Assembly (NCBI GenBank): GCA_040386075.1
Contig: JAZKGE010000001.1
Span: 1 to 64,000 of the forward strand
Source of the DNA: UBA4416 sp040386075
GTDB lineage: Bacteria > Bacteroidota > Bacteroidia > B-17B0 > Aurantibacillaceae
Reading direction: 5' to 3'
Length of the DNA stretch: 64,000 nt
Position 1 is the stretch's first letter. Each line of letters begins with the position of its first letter. The position numbers were made by a program, and so were the translations under genes. This document shows positions 33,522 to 41,368 of this stretch, piece after piece. The notes under the pieces were generated by a model, which was given only the letters and a program-made list of their open reading frames with translations, had not been told where the DNA came from and did not search any database.

Positions 33522-34175
33522 TTATTTTTTTGTTCTGTTATTTATCTTTTTCAATTCCTGTTCCGCCTCTTCCATGCCCCATTTTGGATGAAACGCTGTT
33601 TCAACTTTAATGATTTTTGCTTTTTCTATCGCTAATTCAAAAATAGGTTTGGCTTTTTTCTCGCCTCCGCCAAAAGCAGCAGGTGTATATAATGTAGCCT
33701 GGGCTTTTACAAAATGAGCTCTTGGATTGGCATCACTTAATTTAACTGCTTCGTTGGCAAACTTTGTTGCCTGCATACCGTATTTTTGTCCGCGTTTTGC
33801 CTGATTAACATTAATTCGTGCAGCAGCGATCATCGATTTTAAAACCAATACTTCCGAATTACTTTTACTTAACGAATCGGCTTTGCGAGCAAAACCTTCC
33901 GCTTTATCACACCAGGCATCCATTTCTGTTTTTGGTTTCTCAAAGGCCGCTAATACATCACATAAGCCAGCATAATAAAAAGGCAGCCACTCTTTTTTTT
34001 CAGATAAGGCTAAAGTTTCAAAACCGGAAGCCGCCTTTATAAAATCAGCACTTGTCTTCGACGATTCAAAGGCCTGGATGTTTTTACGCATGCTTTCCTT
34101 GTAGTTCGCGCTTTGCGAGAATGCAACGCCTACACAAGACATCGCAATTAATAAAATATATAGTTTCGTTTTCAC
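33522..34175 (-). CDS. exported TPR-like hypothetical protein (GTG start)
   Basis: 217 residues. The signal peptide (MKTKLYILLIAMSCVGVAFSQ) fixes the start at the GTG at 34175. The mature part is alpha-helical with TPR-like spacing ('ADFIKAASGFETLALSEKKEW', 'EAVKLSDANPRAHFVKAQA'), probably a periplasmic or outer-membrane-associated protein. It is the first gene of a four-gene operon with a membrane protein, a winged-helix regulator and a 2TM protein. The GTG start lies only 4 nt after a perfect -7 element. Confidence 0.75.
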   Translation of the reverse strand: MKTKLYILLIAMSCVGVAFSQSANYKESMRKNIQAFESSKTSADFIKAASGFETLALSEKKEWLPFYYAGLCDVLAAFEKPKTEMDAWCDKAEGFARKADSLSKSNSEVLVLKSMIAAARINVNQAKRGQKYGMQATKFANEAVKLSDANPRAHFVKAQATLYTPAAFGGGEKKAKPIFELAIEKAKIIKVETAFHPKWGMEEAEQELKKINNRTKK

Positions 34176-34179
34176 GATA

Positions 34180-34211
34180 CAAATATAAACTAGTTTATTT
34201 TATAAACCAAA
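34180..34211 (-). promoter_or_regulatory. promoter with a 14-bp palindromic operator for the winged-helix operon
   Basis: On the minus strand, TTTG at 34211-34208, a 20-nt spacer and TATATTTG at 34187-34180 form a textbook Bacteroidota promoter. The perfect palindrome ATAAACTAGTTTAT (34185-34198) covers the upstream edge of the -7 element. The GTG start at 34175 follows after only 4 nt, suggesting a leaderless transcript. Confidence 0.7.
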
Positions 34212-34302
34212 TTATTTATCAGTTAAAAAACTGACTTAATCGGTTAAAAACATCTAAATGACTAATAATTAACCCCTTAAAATAAATATTATTGTTAATA
34301 GC

Positions 34303-34331
34303 TTGTTATTAAATAAATTTGAGTATCTTTG
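34303..34331 (+). promoter_or_regulatory. promoter of the DEAD-box helicase
   Basis: TTG at 34303-34305, an 18-nt spacer and TATCTTTG at 34324-34331 (exact TAnnTTTG). Predicted transcription start near 34336-34338, leaving a leader of about 125 nt before the ATG at 34463, which is long for this window. Confidence 0.7.
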
Positions 34332-34337
34332 CACCGC

Positions 34338-34462
34338 AATTAGATTTAATATTTGCATCCAATACATTGTGAACGCGCCTACGTCGGGCTATAAAATGTT
34401 CACAGCTACTGCGGAAATTAAATCATAGTTAGCAGCTAGTATAAACAATTTAAAATTAACAA
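34338..34462 (+). promoter_or_regulatory. structured 5' leader of the DEAD-box helicase mRNA
   Basis: GATTTAATATTTGC (34343-34356) can pair with GCGGAAATTAAATC (34411-34424): 13 of 14 positions pair, with two G-U pairs and one A-A mismatch. Inside it, TGTGAAC (34368-34374) pairs perfectly with GTTCACA (34398-34404), enclosing a GC-rich apical part (GCC/GGC). The outer stem would start about five nucleotides after the predicted transcript start. I do not recognise a known riboswitch. Cold-shock or autoregulatory control of an RNA helicase would be a natural role, but it is inferred. Confidence 0.55.
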
Positions 34463-36397
34463 ATGACATTTCAAGAATTAGGCTTGGAGCCAATGCTCCT
34501 AAAAGCCGTGACCGAAATGGGCTTCGAAAATCCTACGCCCGTTCAAGAACAAACTATCCCTCAATTGAAGGATAAATCTACCGACATGGTAGCCCTGGCC
34601 CAAACCGGCACAGGAAAAACTGCAGCATTTGGCCTGCCTTTATTGATGAAACTGGATATGAATTCCCGTTTCACACAGTCTTTAATTTTAGCTCCAACCC
34701 GTGAGTTATGTGTGCAGATCAGCAAAGATCTGATCAACTATTCAAAATACATGAATGGATTAAGAGTAACTGCTGTTTACGGTGGTGCGCCAATCATGGG
34801 CCAGATCCGCGATGTAAAAGCGGGTTCACAGGTTATTGTAGCAACTCCGGGTCGTTTAATTGATATGATCGAGCGTAAAGCTATCGACTTATCTCATGTA
34901 GATATCGTTGTATTGGATGAAGCTGATGAAATGTTGAACATGGGCTTTAAAGATGATCTGGATCAGATTTTAAGCAACACACCTCCAACAAAAAATACCT
35001 GGTTATTCTCTGCAACTATGCCAAAAGAAGTTGAGCGTATTGCAAGCAAATACATGGAAAATCCTTTGGAAATTTCTGTAGGTAAGAAAAATTCAGGCAA
35101 CGAAAATATTCAACATATTTATTATACCGTTAACCAACGTGATCGTTATGCTGCCTTAAAACGCATTGCCGATTTTTATCCGGATATCTTTGGTATCGTT
35201 TTCTGCCGTACAAAAGCAGAAACACAGGATGTTGCCGATCAATTAATTAAAGATGGTTACAACGCTGATGCATTACACGGCGATTTATCACAAGCACAAC
35301 GTGATCTGGTAATGAAACGTTTCCGTAGCCACACGCTACAAATGTTAGTTGCTACGGATGTTGCAGCTCGTGGTATTGATGTTAATAATGTAACTCATGT
35401 TATTAATTATAACTTACCTGAAGAGGCTGAGAACTATACGCACCGTTCAGGTCGTACAGGTCGTGCAGGTAAAACAGGTATCGCTATTGCTATTGTTACT
35501 CCAAGAGAAGCTGGTAAGATCCGTGATATCGAACGTATCATCCAAAATACATTCACTAAAGCTGACGTGCCGGATGGCGTTGCAGTATGTGAAAAACAAT
35601 TATTTAACTTAGTACATAAATTACATACGGTTGAAGTAAAAGATGAGGAGATCGAAACTTATCTTCCAAAAATTTATGACGAATTGAAAGACCTTTCTAA
35701 GGAAGAGTTGATCAAACGTTTTATTTCTGAAGAGTTTAATCGTTTCTATGCTTACTACCAAAATTCACAGGATCTTAACATCGGCAACGATGGCGGAAGC
35801 AATGGTAAAACAACCCGTTTCTTCATTAACATGGGTCAGTTAGATGGATTTAACCGTAATTCTATCAAGGATTTCTTAGTTGAGATTTCAGCTTTAAATC
35901 CTCGTGTGATCTTCAATATTGATGTGAAGAATTCATTCTCTTTCTTTGAAACGGAGAACAAACATGTAGATGAATTCATGGCTTTGAATAAAAAAGGTAT
36001 TGAATTTAACGCACGTGTTATTTCTTTTGAAGTTTCTAAAGCAAAAGCTTCCGGCGGATACGGCGAAAAACGTTCTTACGGTGGTGGATCAAGAGAAGAC
36101 AGAGGTCGTTCATCATCTTATGGTGGCGAGCGCAAATCATACGGCGGTGGCGAACGTAAATCTTATGGTGGCGGAGAACGCAAATCTTACGGTGGTGGCG
36201 AAAGCCGTTCCTACTCAGGTGGTGGCGAACGTCGTTCATCTTACGGTGGAAACAAAGAAGGTGGAGAACGCAAACCATTTAACCGCGAAGGCGGAAACGG
36301 TGGTGGCGAAAGACGCTCTTTTGACAAACCAAGAGAAGAAAGATCTTTCAGCGGAAACCGTGAAGGTGCAGAACGCAGAACTCGCTTTTCTAAATAA
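34463..36397 (+). CDS. DEAD-box ATP-dependent RNA helicase with GGERKSYGGG-rich tail
   Basis: 644 residues. Motifs in order: Q ('FENPTPVQEQTIP'), I ('AQTGTGKTAA'), Ia ('PTRELCVQI'), II ('VLDEADEML'), III ('FSATMP'), IV-V ('VATDVAARGIDV') and VI ('HRSGRTGRAGKTG'). A DbpA/CsdA-type RNA-binding domain lies at ~455-535. The tail (~545-644) is low complexity with repeated 'GGERKSYGGG', similar to RGG-type RNA-binding or condensate-forming tails. Family members remodel RNA in ribosome assembly, mRNA decay and cold adaptation. Single-gene unit with a structured leader and a terminator. Confidence 0.93.
   Translation: MTFQELGLEPMLLKAVTEMGFENPTPVQEQTIPQLKDKSTDMVALAQTGTGKTAAFGLPLLMKLDMNSRFTQSLILAPTRELCVQISKDLINYSKYMNGLRVTAVYGGAPIMGQIRDVKAGSQVIVATPGRLIDMIERKAIDLSHVDIVVLDEADEMLNMGFKDDLDQILSNTPPTKNTWLFSATMPKEVERIASKYMENPLEISVGKKNSGNENIQHIYYTVNQRDRYAALKRIADFYPDIFGIVFCRTKAETQDVADQLIKDGYNADALHGDLSQAQRDLVMKRFRSHTLQMLVATDVAARGIDVNNVTHVINYNLPEEAENYTHRSGRTGRAGKTGIAIAIVTPREAGKIRDIERIIQNTFTKADVPDGVAVCEKQLFNLVHKLHTVEVKDEEIETYLPKIYDELKDLSKEELIKRFISEEFNRFYAYYQNSQDLNIGNDGGSNGKTTRFFINMGQLDGFNRNSIKDFLVEISALNPRVIFNIDVKNSFSFFETENKHVDEFMALNKKGIEFNARVISFEVSKAKASGGYGEKRSYGGGSREDRGRSSSYGGERKSYGGGERKSYGGGERKSYGGGESRSYSGGGERRSSYGGNKEGGERKPFNREGGNGGGERRSFDKPREERSFSGNREGAERRTRFSK
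36125..36250 (+). repeat. tandem repeat encoding GGERKSYGGG units
   Basis: Four to five ~27-30-nt tandem units (ggtggcgaacgtaaatctta type) in the helicase tail. The protein unit is GGERKSYGGG. Variation in copy number between strains is plausible. Confidence 0.7.
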
Positions 36398-36416
36398 TTT
36401 CTTATTTAATTAATCT

Positions 36417-36456
36417 AAAACCCTTATTTACAATTATGTAAGTAAGGGTTTTGTTT
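36417..36456 (+). terminator. intrinsic terminator of the helicase gene
   Basis: AAAACCCTTATTTAC (36417-36431) pairs with GTAAGTAAGGGTTTT (36438-36452) with one G-U pair and a 6-nt loop, followed by GTTTTT. Confidence 0.88.
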
Positions 36457-36515
36457 TTATCTCAAGTATAAGGTTCCCATTGTCATCCAATTTTCGAATC
36501 AACTAAAAAAAGCGC

Positions 36516-36561
36516 ACTACCTTTTTGTAGTAAGTTTGTAGAAATTTATAAAACTTACTAC
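36516..36561. promoter_or_regulatory. promoter with nested inverted repeats upstream of the GEVED surface gene
   Basis: TAAGTTTG (36531-36538) is an exact -7 element. It lies within an 11-bp perfect inverted repeat, GTAGTAAGTTT (36527-36537) and AAACTTACTAC (36551-36561), with a 13-nt spacer. A second overlapping repeat, ACTAC-N6-GTAGT, spans 36516-36531. AAACTTACTAC is identical to 23681-23691 in the promoter of the LexA/CI-like repressor, so shared control is possible. Confidence 0.55.
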
Positions 36562-36564
36562 ACT

Positions 36565-39522
36565 ATGAAAAAACAATTACTAACGCTCATGTCGGCATTT
36601 CTACTAGGTGCTGGCTCGATGCAAGCCCAATGCCTTGGAACATACGCATATGGGACCGCTACAATTAGTACCTGCCCAACGGGAAGTACAACTATTGCAG
36701 GCTGCAATTATAAAGGCGATTACGCTGAATTAACTTTTAATATGACCGGTCCATTTACGTTTGATGCTGTGGGTGGTACAACGCAAAACTATTTAACGTT
36801 AACGGATGCGGCCAATACGCCAATAGCTTTTGGTAACGCTCCTTTACAAGCTACCATTACGGCAAACGGAGTGTATAGATTACATATAACAGATCCTGCA
36901 TGTGGTACTGAGAGTGAATGTATTGAAACTTCTTATGCCTGCGTATTACCTGTTTGTTCAGGTATGCCGTCAACAGGGACACTAAGCGGCTCATCATTTA
37001 CCATTTGTCCGGGTGCAAGTACATCCTTTTCGGTAAGTGGCGCTACTCAGGCAACGGGTATAACATACCAGTGGCAGGAATCAACCAATGCCGGCGGACC
37101 TTTTACCAATGTAGCTGGAGGAACCGGTGGCAATACCATGGTATATACTACAAATACATTATCCACTACAATGTATTATCAAATGGTGGTTACCTGTACG
37201 GCAAGCGCCATGAGTGCCACTACTTCGGTTGTATCTGTTTATCCTACAAATCCATTTACCTTATGTTACTGTCAGGCAGGTCTAGGCGGAAGTGGCTGCG
37301 GCGGAGATAACATCTCCAACGTTACAATTATTTCAACAGGTTTAAATAATACGTCTACATGTAATACTACTGTTGATGGCACTTACACTCAGTTTGCGCC
37401 GGGTGCAGGAACAACAGCTACTTTAACAACCGGTTCAAGTTATTCTATCAGCATTAATACTACTGCTGATAATATCGAATCTATCTGGATAGATTACAAT
37501 CAAAATGGTATGTTCGAACCAACTGAACATGCTCAAATTTGCACAAATTCTACTCCAAATACCGCTACTGGTTATAACTTATTAATTCCTGCTTCTGCAA
37601 CACCAGGGCTAACAGGCATGCGTGTGCGTTCAAGAGCTTCTGGAAACTTCAACGGTCCAACGGATGCATGCTCTAATTTCGGGTCAGGAGAAACAGAAGA
37701 TTATATCGTTACCCTGGTAGCCGGTGCTAATTGCGCAGGAATGCCAAGTGCAGGAACTACACCTTCATCTTTGAGTATTTGTTCTAACAATGACGTAACA
37801 ATTGCAGCAGCAGGCTCTACTTCTTCTGTAGGTATTACTTACCAATGGCAAGAATCAACAAGCGCATCAGGTCCTTTTACAAATGTAACAGGCGGAAGCG
37901 GTGCAACCACTACAGCTTACACTACCCCATCATTAACTACAGTCATGTATTACCAAATGGTTGTTACCTGTACAGCAAGCGCTATGAGTGCTACTACAAC
38001 TGTAACTTCGGTGAACATGAATCCATTCTCTCAATGTTATTGCATGGCTAACCTTGGAGGAAGCAATTGTAGTGGAGATAATATTACCAACGTAACGTTT
38101 ATTTCTACTGGTTTAAATAATACATCAACATGTAACACTACTGTTGATGGAACTTACACTCAGTTTACTCCGGGTGCAGGCACTACAGCTACTTTAACAA
38201 CAGGTTCAAGTTATTCTATCAGCATTAATACTACGGCTAATAACATCGAATCTCTTTGGATCGATTACAACCAAAACGGCACATTTGACCCAAGCGAGCA
38301 TGCTCAAATTTGTATAACTTCTACACCTAGTGTTGCTACAGGATATAATTTATTAATTCCTGTTACAGCAATACCCGGACAAACAGGCATGCGTGTGCGT
38401 ACAAGAGGTGCAGGAAACCCTAACGGTGATGTAGATGCATGTACTAATTTCGGATCAGGAGAAACAGAAGATTATACCATTACATTGGTAGCAGGCGCTA
38501 ATTGTTCTGGTGCACCAAGTGCAGGAACAACGCCCCTATCTTTAGGCGTTTGTTCAAATAATAATATAACTATTACGTCAGCAGGTTCCACTTCTTCGGT
38601 AGGTATTACTTACCAATGGCAGGAATCAACAAGCGCATCAGGTCCTTTTACAAATGTAACAGGCGGTAGCGGTGCAACTACTACAGCATATACCACACCA
38701 TCATTAACTACGGGTATGTACTATCAAATGGTTGTTACTTGTACTGCCAGTGCTATGAGCGCTACAACTGCAGTAACTTCTGTAAGTATTAATGCTGTTA
38801 CTCAATGCTATTGCCAAACAATGTATACCTCTGGGTGTTCAGGCGACCAGGTTGATACTGTGATCATCGGCTCATTGGCTAACTACACAAATGGCTGCCC
38901 GGGTGCGCCTTATAATACATTCTTTAATGCTTTACCAATTCCAAACTACAGCGCAGGATCTAACGTAAATGCTACTTTTGTTTGCGGAAGCGGTGGAACA
39001 CACTGGATGAACGTTTGGATAGATCTTAATGATGATGGTGTTTTTGCTGCTGCTGAAGCATTATTACTTAATTTAAATGTACCTGCTACAGCTCCGGTAA
39101 GTACTGTTATTCCTATTCCTGCAGGAGCAACCTTAGGGAATCACCGCATGAGAGTAATTTGCTATTATGGTAGTTCATCTGTTGCTTTTCCTGATGCTTG
39201 TGGTCCTTTTGGATATGGAGAAACAGAAGATTATACAGTAAATATCGATCTGTCGACCGGTGTAAAAAATACCGAGCTAAATTCAGGTTCGTTGATTATT
39301 TACCCTAACCCGGCTAATGAGATGGTAAGTATTTATACCGAATCTGTTCCGGCTAATTCAAAAGTGGTAATTTATAATGCAGTTGGAGATCTGGTAACTG
39401 AAACAACCGTTAACGGAAACAAAACAACCATCAATACAGCTAATTTCGCAACCGGAATTTACATTGTAAAATTGGTGAATGGAACCAGCTCAGTTTCTAA
39501 GAAACTGGTGATCTATAAATAA
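36565..39522 (+). CDS. T9SS type A surface protein with three Ig-like/GEVED pairs
   Basis: 985 residues. Signal peptide (MKKQLLTLMSAFLLGAGSMQA), a ~110-residue N-terminal domain, then three alternating Ig-like ('GITYQWQESTSASGPF') and GEVED domains (near ~242-385, ~488-642 and ~745-895, each ending 'GSGETEDY' or 'GYGETEDY'). The type A T9SS tail is at ~905-985 ('IIYPNPANEMVSIY' to 'KLVIYK'). The repeats have a 771-bp period and the second and third Ig-like units are nearly identical, indicating recent internal duplication. Likely a surface adhesin or released matrix protein. Terminators flank it. Confidence 0.87.
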   Translation: MKKQLLTLMSAFLLGAGSMQAQCLGTYAYGTATISTCPTGSTTIAGCNYKGDYAELTFNMTGPFTFDAVGGTTQNYLTLTDAANTPIAFGNAPLQATITANGVYRLHITDPACGTESECIETSYACVLPVCSGMPSTGTLSGSSFTICPGASTSFSVSGATQATGITYQWQESTNAGGPFTNVAGGTGGNTMVYTTNTLSTTMYYQMVVTCTASAMSATTSVVSVYPTNPFTLCYCQAGLGGSGCGGDNISNVTIISTGLNNTSTCNTTVDGTYTQFAPGAGTTATLTTGSSYSISINTTADNIESIWIDYNQNGMFEPTEHAQICTNSTPNTATGYNLLIPASATPGLTGMRVRSRASGNFNGPTDACSNFGSGETEDYIVTLVAGANCAGMPSAGTTPSSLSICSNNDVTIAAAGSTSSVGITYQWQESTSASGPFTNVTGGSGATTTAYTTPSLTTVMYYQMVVTCTASAMSATTTVTSVNMNPFSQCYCMANLGGSNCSGDNITNVTFISTGLNNTSTCNTTVDGTYTQFTPGAGTTATLTTGSSYSISINTTANNIESLWIDYNQNGTFDPSEHAQICITSTPSVATGYNLLIPVTAIPGQTGMRVRTRGAGNPNGDVDACTNFGSGETEDYTITLVAGANCSGAPSAGTTPLSLGVCSNNNITITSAGSTSSVGITYQWQESTSASGPFTNVTGGSGATTTAYTTPSLTTGMYYQMVVTCTASAMSATTAVTSVSINAVTQCYCQTMYTSGCSGDQVDTVIIGSLANYTNGCPGAPYNTFFNALPIPNYSAGSNVNATFVCGSGGTHWMNVWIDLNDDGVFAAAEALLLNLNVPATAPVSTVIPIPAGATLGNHRMRVICYYGSSSVAFPDACGPFGYGETEDYTVNIDLSTGVKNTELNSGSLIIYPNPANEMVSIYTESVPANSKVVIYNAVGDLVTETTVNGNKTTINTANFATGIYIVKLVNGTSSVSKKLVIYK

Positions 39523-39539
39523 TAAGCAGTTTGATTTTT

Positions 39540-39577
39540 AAAGCGGCTATTTTAACAAATAGCCGCTTTAATTTTAC
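39540..39577 (+). terminator. intrinsic terminator after the GEVED gene
   Basis: AAAGCGGCTATTT (39540-39552) pairs perfectly with AAATAGCCGCTTT (39557-39569) around the loop TAAC, followed by AATTTT. Confidence 0.88.
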
Positions 39578-39669
39578 CTAAGTCGGGCTACGGTTTGAAA
39601 AAAATAACATAATTTTGGGCGTAAAAAATGGGTTTCTGTCGGATATTTTCAAAAAAACCGACAATATTT

Positions 39670-39699
39670 TTGTAGGTATAAAAAGAAACACTATATTTG
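39670..39699 (+). promoter_or_regulatory. promoter of the rpmB-rpmG-DUF4295 operon
   Basis: TTG at 39670-39672 (within TTTTTG), a 19-nt spacer and TATATTTG at 39692-39699, the closest match in the window to the Bacteroidota consensus. The leader to the ATG at 39741 is about 36 nt. Confidence 0.75.
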
Positions 39700-39740
39700 C
39701 GTCCCTATTTTAAGGGATAACATTTAAAGATTATAATAAC

Positions 39741-39977
39741 ATGTCACGTATTTGTCAATTAACAGGTAAAAAAGCGATGAAAGGAAATAATGTTTCTTTC
39801 TCGAACGCTAAAAGCCGTCGTCAGTTTAAAGTAAACTTAAAAACTAAAAAGTTTTTTGTTCCTGAAACAGGTGAATGGGTTGTTTTACGCGTATCTACAT
39901 CAGCTATCAAGAATATTAATAAAAAAGGAATTTTTGCTTGTTTAAAAGAAGCTGTAGAAGGCGGAATTTTAGCTTAA
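39741..39977 (+). CDS. rpmB: 50S ribosomal protein bL28
   Basis: 78 residues, normal length. Signatures 'MSRICQLTGKKAMKGNNVSF' and 'KSRRQFKVNLKTKKFF'. First gene of a ribosomal cluster, 20 nt before rpmG. Strong promoter and no Shine-Dalgarno, as expected in this phylum. Confidence 0.97.
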   Translation: MSRICQLTGKKAMKGNNVSFSNAKSRRQFKVNLKTKKFFVPETGEWVVLRVSTSAIKNINKKGIFACLKEAVEGGILA

Positions 39978-39997
39978 TTCAATAAAATAAAGAGAAA

Positions 39998-40180
39998 ATG
40001 GCAAAGAAAGGTAATAGAATTCAAGTAATTTTAGAGTGCACAGAGCACAAAGACAGTGGTAAACACGGGACTTCCCGTTACATTACTACTAAAAACAAAA
40101 AAAACACTCCTGATCGTATTGAGTTGAAAAAATACAACCCGATCCTGAAAAAAATGACAACTCACAAAGAGATTAAATAA
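39998..40180 (+). CDS. rpmG: 50S ribosomal protein bL33
   Basis: 60 residues, normal length. Signatures 'GNRIQVILECTEH', 'TSRYITTKNKKNTPDRIELKK' (partial match) and 'YNPILKKMTTHKEIK'. The usual zinc-binding cysteine pairs are absent and only one Cys remains, so it is a zinc-independent (C-) form. It is 20 nt before the DUF4295 gene. Confidence 0.96.
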   Translation: MAKKGNRIQVILECTEHKDSGKHGTSRYITTKNKKNTPDRIELKKYNPILKKMTTHKEIK

Positions 40181-40200
40181 TCCATTAAAACTAAGAAGAA

Positions 40201-40353
40201 ATGGCAAAGAAGGTAGTTGCAACACTAAAGACTGGTAAAGGAAATAGCTTTACAAAAGTGATCAAAGTTATCAGATCACCAAAAACTGGTGCTTATGCAT
40301 TCAGAGAGGAAATCGTTCAAAACGAATTAGTAGCTGATTATTTAAAAAAATAA
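40201..40353 (+). CDS. DUF4295 family small basic protein (Bacteroidota-specific, ribosome-associated)
   Basis: 50 residues, translated directly from the sequence: it starts MAKKVVATLKTGKGNSF and ends NELVADYLKK. It is very basic and short, and sits 20 nt after rpmG. The order rpmB-rpmG-DUF4295-ftsY is typical of the phylum. I recall that a protein of this type was reported as an extra large-subunit protein (bL38) in a Flavobacterium ribosome structure; I am not certain of the mapping. A terminator follows it. Confidence 0.88.
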   Translation: MAKKVVATLKTGKGNSFTKVIKVIRSPKTGAYAFREEIVQNELVADYLKK

Positions 40354-40372
40354 TTTGCTTTATCATATTAAG

Positions 40373-40406
40373 AAAGCTTCTTCCGAAACGAAGGAGCTTT
40401 TTTGTT
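40373..40406 (+). terminator. intrinsic terminator of the rpmB operon
   Basis: AAAGCTTCTTC (40373-40383) pairs with GAAGGAGCTTT (40390-40400) with one G-U pair and a 6-nt loop, followed by TTTTG. It separates the ribosomal genes from the downstream T9SS gene. Confidence 0.85.
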
Positions 40407-40441
40407 TTAGAGATTTTCTTATATTTACTTAAACATTTTTC

Positions 40442-41314
40442 ATGAAAAAACTTTACTTACTTTTCATATACATTATGCTTAATGGTCCGGCTAATGCTCA
40501 AGTGTTAAGTGGATGGTGGAACGAAAACTTTGATGGTATGCCTGTGAATAGTCTACCCGGCAATGATTGGATGTCGACCAGTAATGGAGTTATTTTATCA
40601 AACTTCCATCAGGATGACGCAGCTTTTAGCTCAAACGGAAATGCCTTAAGCTGCAATTTAACTTCATTAGTTAATGTAGATTCCATCCTGACACCAAAAA
40701 TAACTATGCATGATGATAACAATGCTTTATCTGTCTGCAATCTTAAATATAGAATTAGCGACTGGAACAACAATGCATTTGTATCCCAGCATAATTTAGT
40801 TGCCGGAGATACAGCATATGTTATAATTTATAAGTATTCGGGCAGCCAGGTAGTTTCGCAGGCCATTTCATCAAAAATCCACTCAGGTAACCAATATAAT
40901 AATGGTGGTGGCGGTATTAATTTTGCCAACAGGTATTTTTTCTTGCCAACAATATATTATACTGATACTTTCAGGGTAGGCGTTAAAATGATCAACCATT
41001 CATTATCTGATTACTGGTATGATTTTGATAATTTTGGAATGACTTACATGTCAGGTTTAAAAAAAGATATTGATAATGGAAGTTCAGTTTCCCTTTTTCC
41101 AAACCCTGCTAAAGATGAAATAAACATTGTTTTAGATAGCCACGTTAGAAGTATTAAAGTAATAGATATGTATGGAAAATCAATTGACTTTAAAATTGAA
41201 ACTGACCAATCACCTTACCGATTGCAGTTTGATCCTTCAATACCTTGTGGGATGTACTTTATATCTATTAAAACTGATAAAGCGATCATAAATTCAAAAT
41301 TCCTGAAAGAATAA
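40442..41314 (+). CDS. T9SS type A secreted protein
   Basis: 290 residues. Signal peptide (MKKLYLLFIYIMLNGPANAQ) followed by a ~185-residue jelly-roll-like domain ('WWNENFDGMPVNSLPGNDW', 'SDYWYDFDNFGMTY') resembling choice-of-anchor or MAM-type beta domains, then a type A sorting domain (~212-290, 'SLFPNPAKDEINIV' to 'SKFLKE'). Ligand unknown. It interrupts the usual DUF4295-ftsY adjacency. Confidence 0.82.
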   Translation: MKKLYLLFIYIMLNGPANAQVLSGWWNENFDGMPVNSLPGNDWMSTSNGVILSNFHQDDAAFSSNGNALSCNLTSLVNVDSILTPKITMHDDNNALSVCNLKYRISDWNNNAFVSQHNLVAGDTAYVIIYKYSGSQVVSQAISSKIHSGNQYNNGGGGINFANRYFFLPTIYYTDTFRVGVKMINHSLSDYWYDFDNFGMTYMSGLKKDIDNGSSVSLFPNPAKDEINIVLDSHVRSIKVIDMYGKSIDFKIETDQSPYRLQFDPSIPCGMYFISIKTDKAIINSKFLKE

Positions 41315-41338
41315 GCTATCAAAAATCTTAATTTACAT

Positions 41339-41346
41339 TACATTTG
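41339..41346 (+). promoter_or_regulatory. -7 element TACATTTG of ftsY
   Basis: Exact TAnnTTTG match, 22 nt before the ftsY ATG at 41369. It shows that ftsY is transcribed independently of the inserted T9SS gene. Confidence 0.6.
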
Positions 41347-41368
41347 TACTTCTACTACAAACACAACT

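Noticed and set aside
36000..36413. 137-codon Val/Ala-rich plus-strand frame at the helicase C-terminus
   Set aside because: Frame-shifted reading of the GGERKSYGGG repeat tract.
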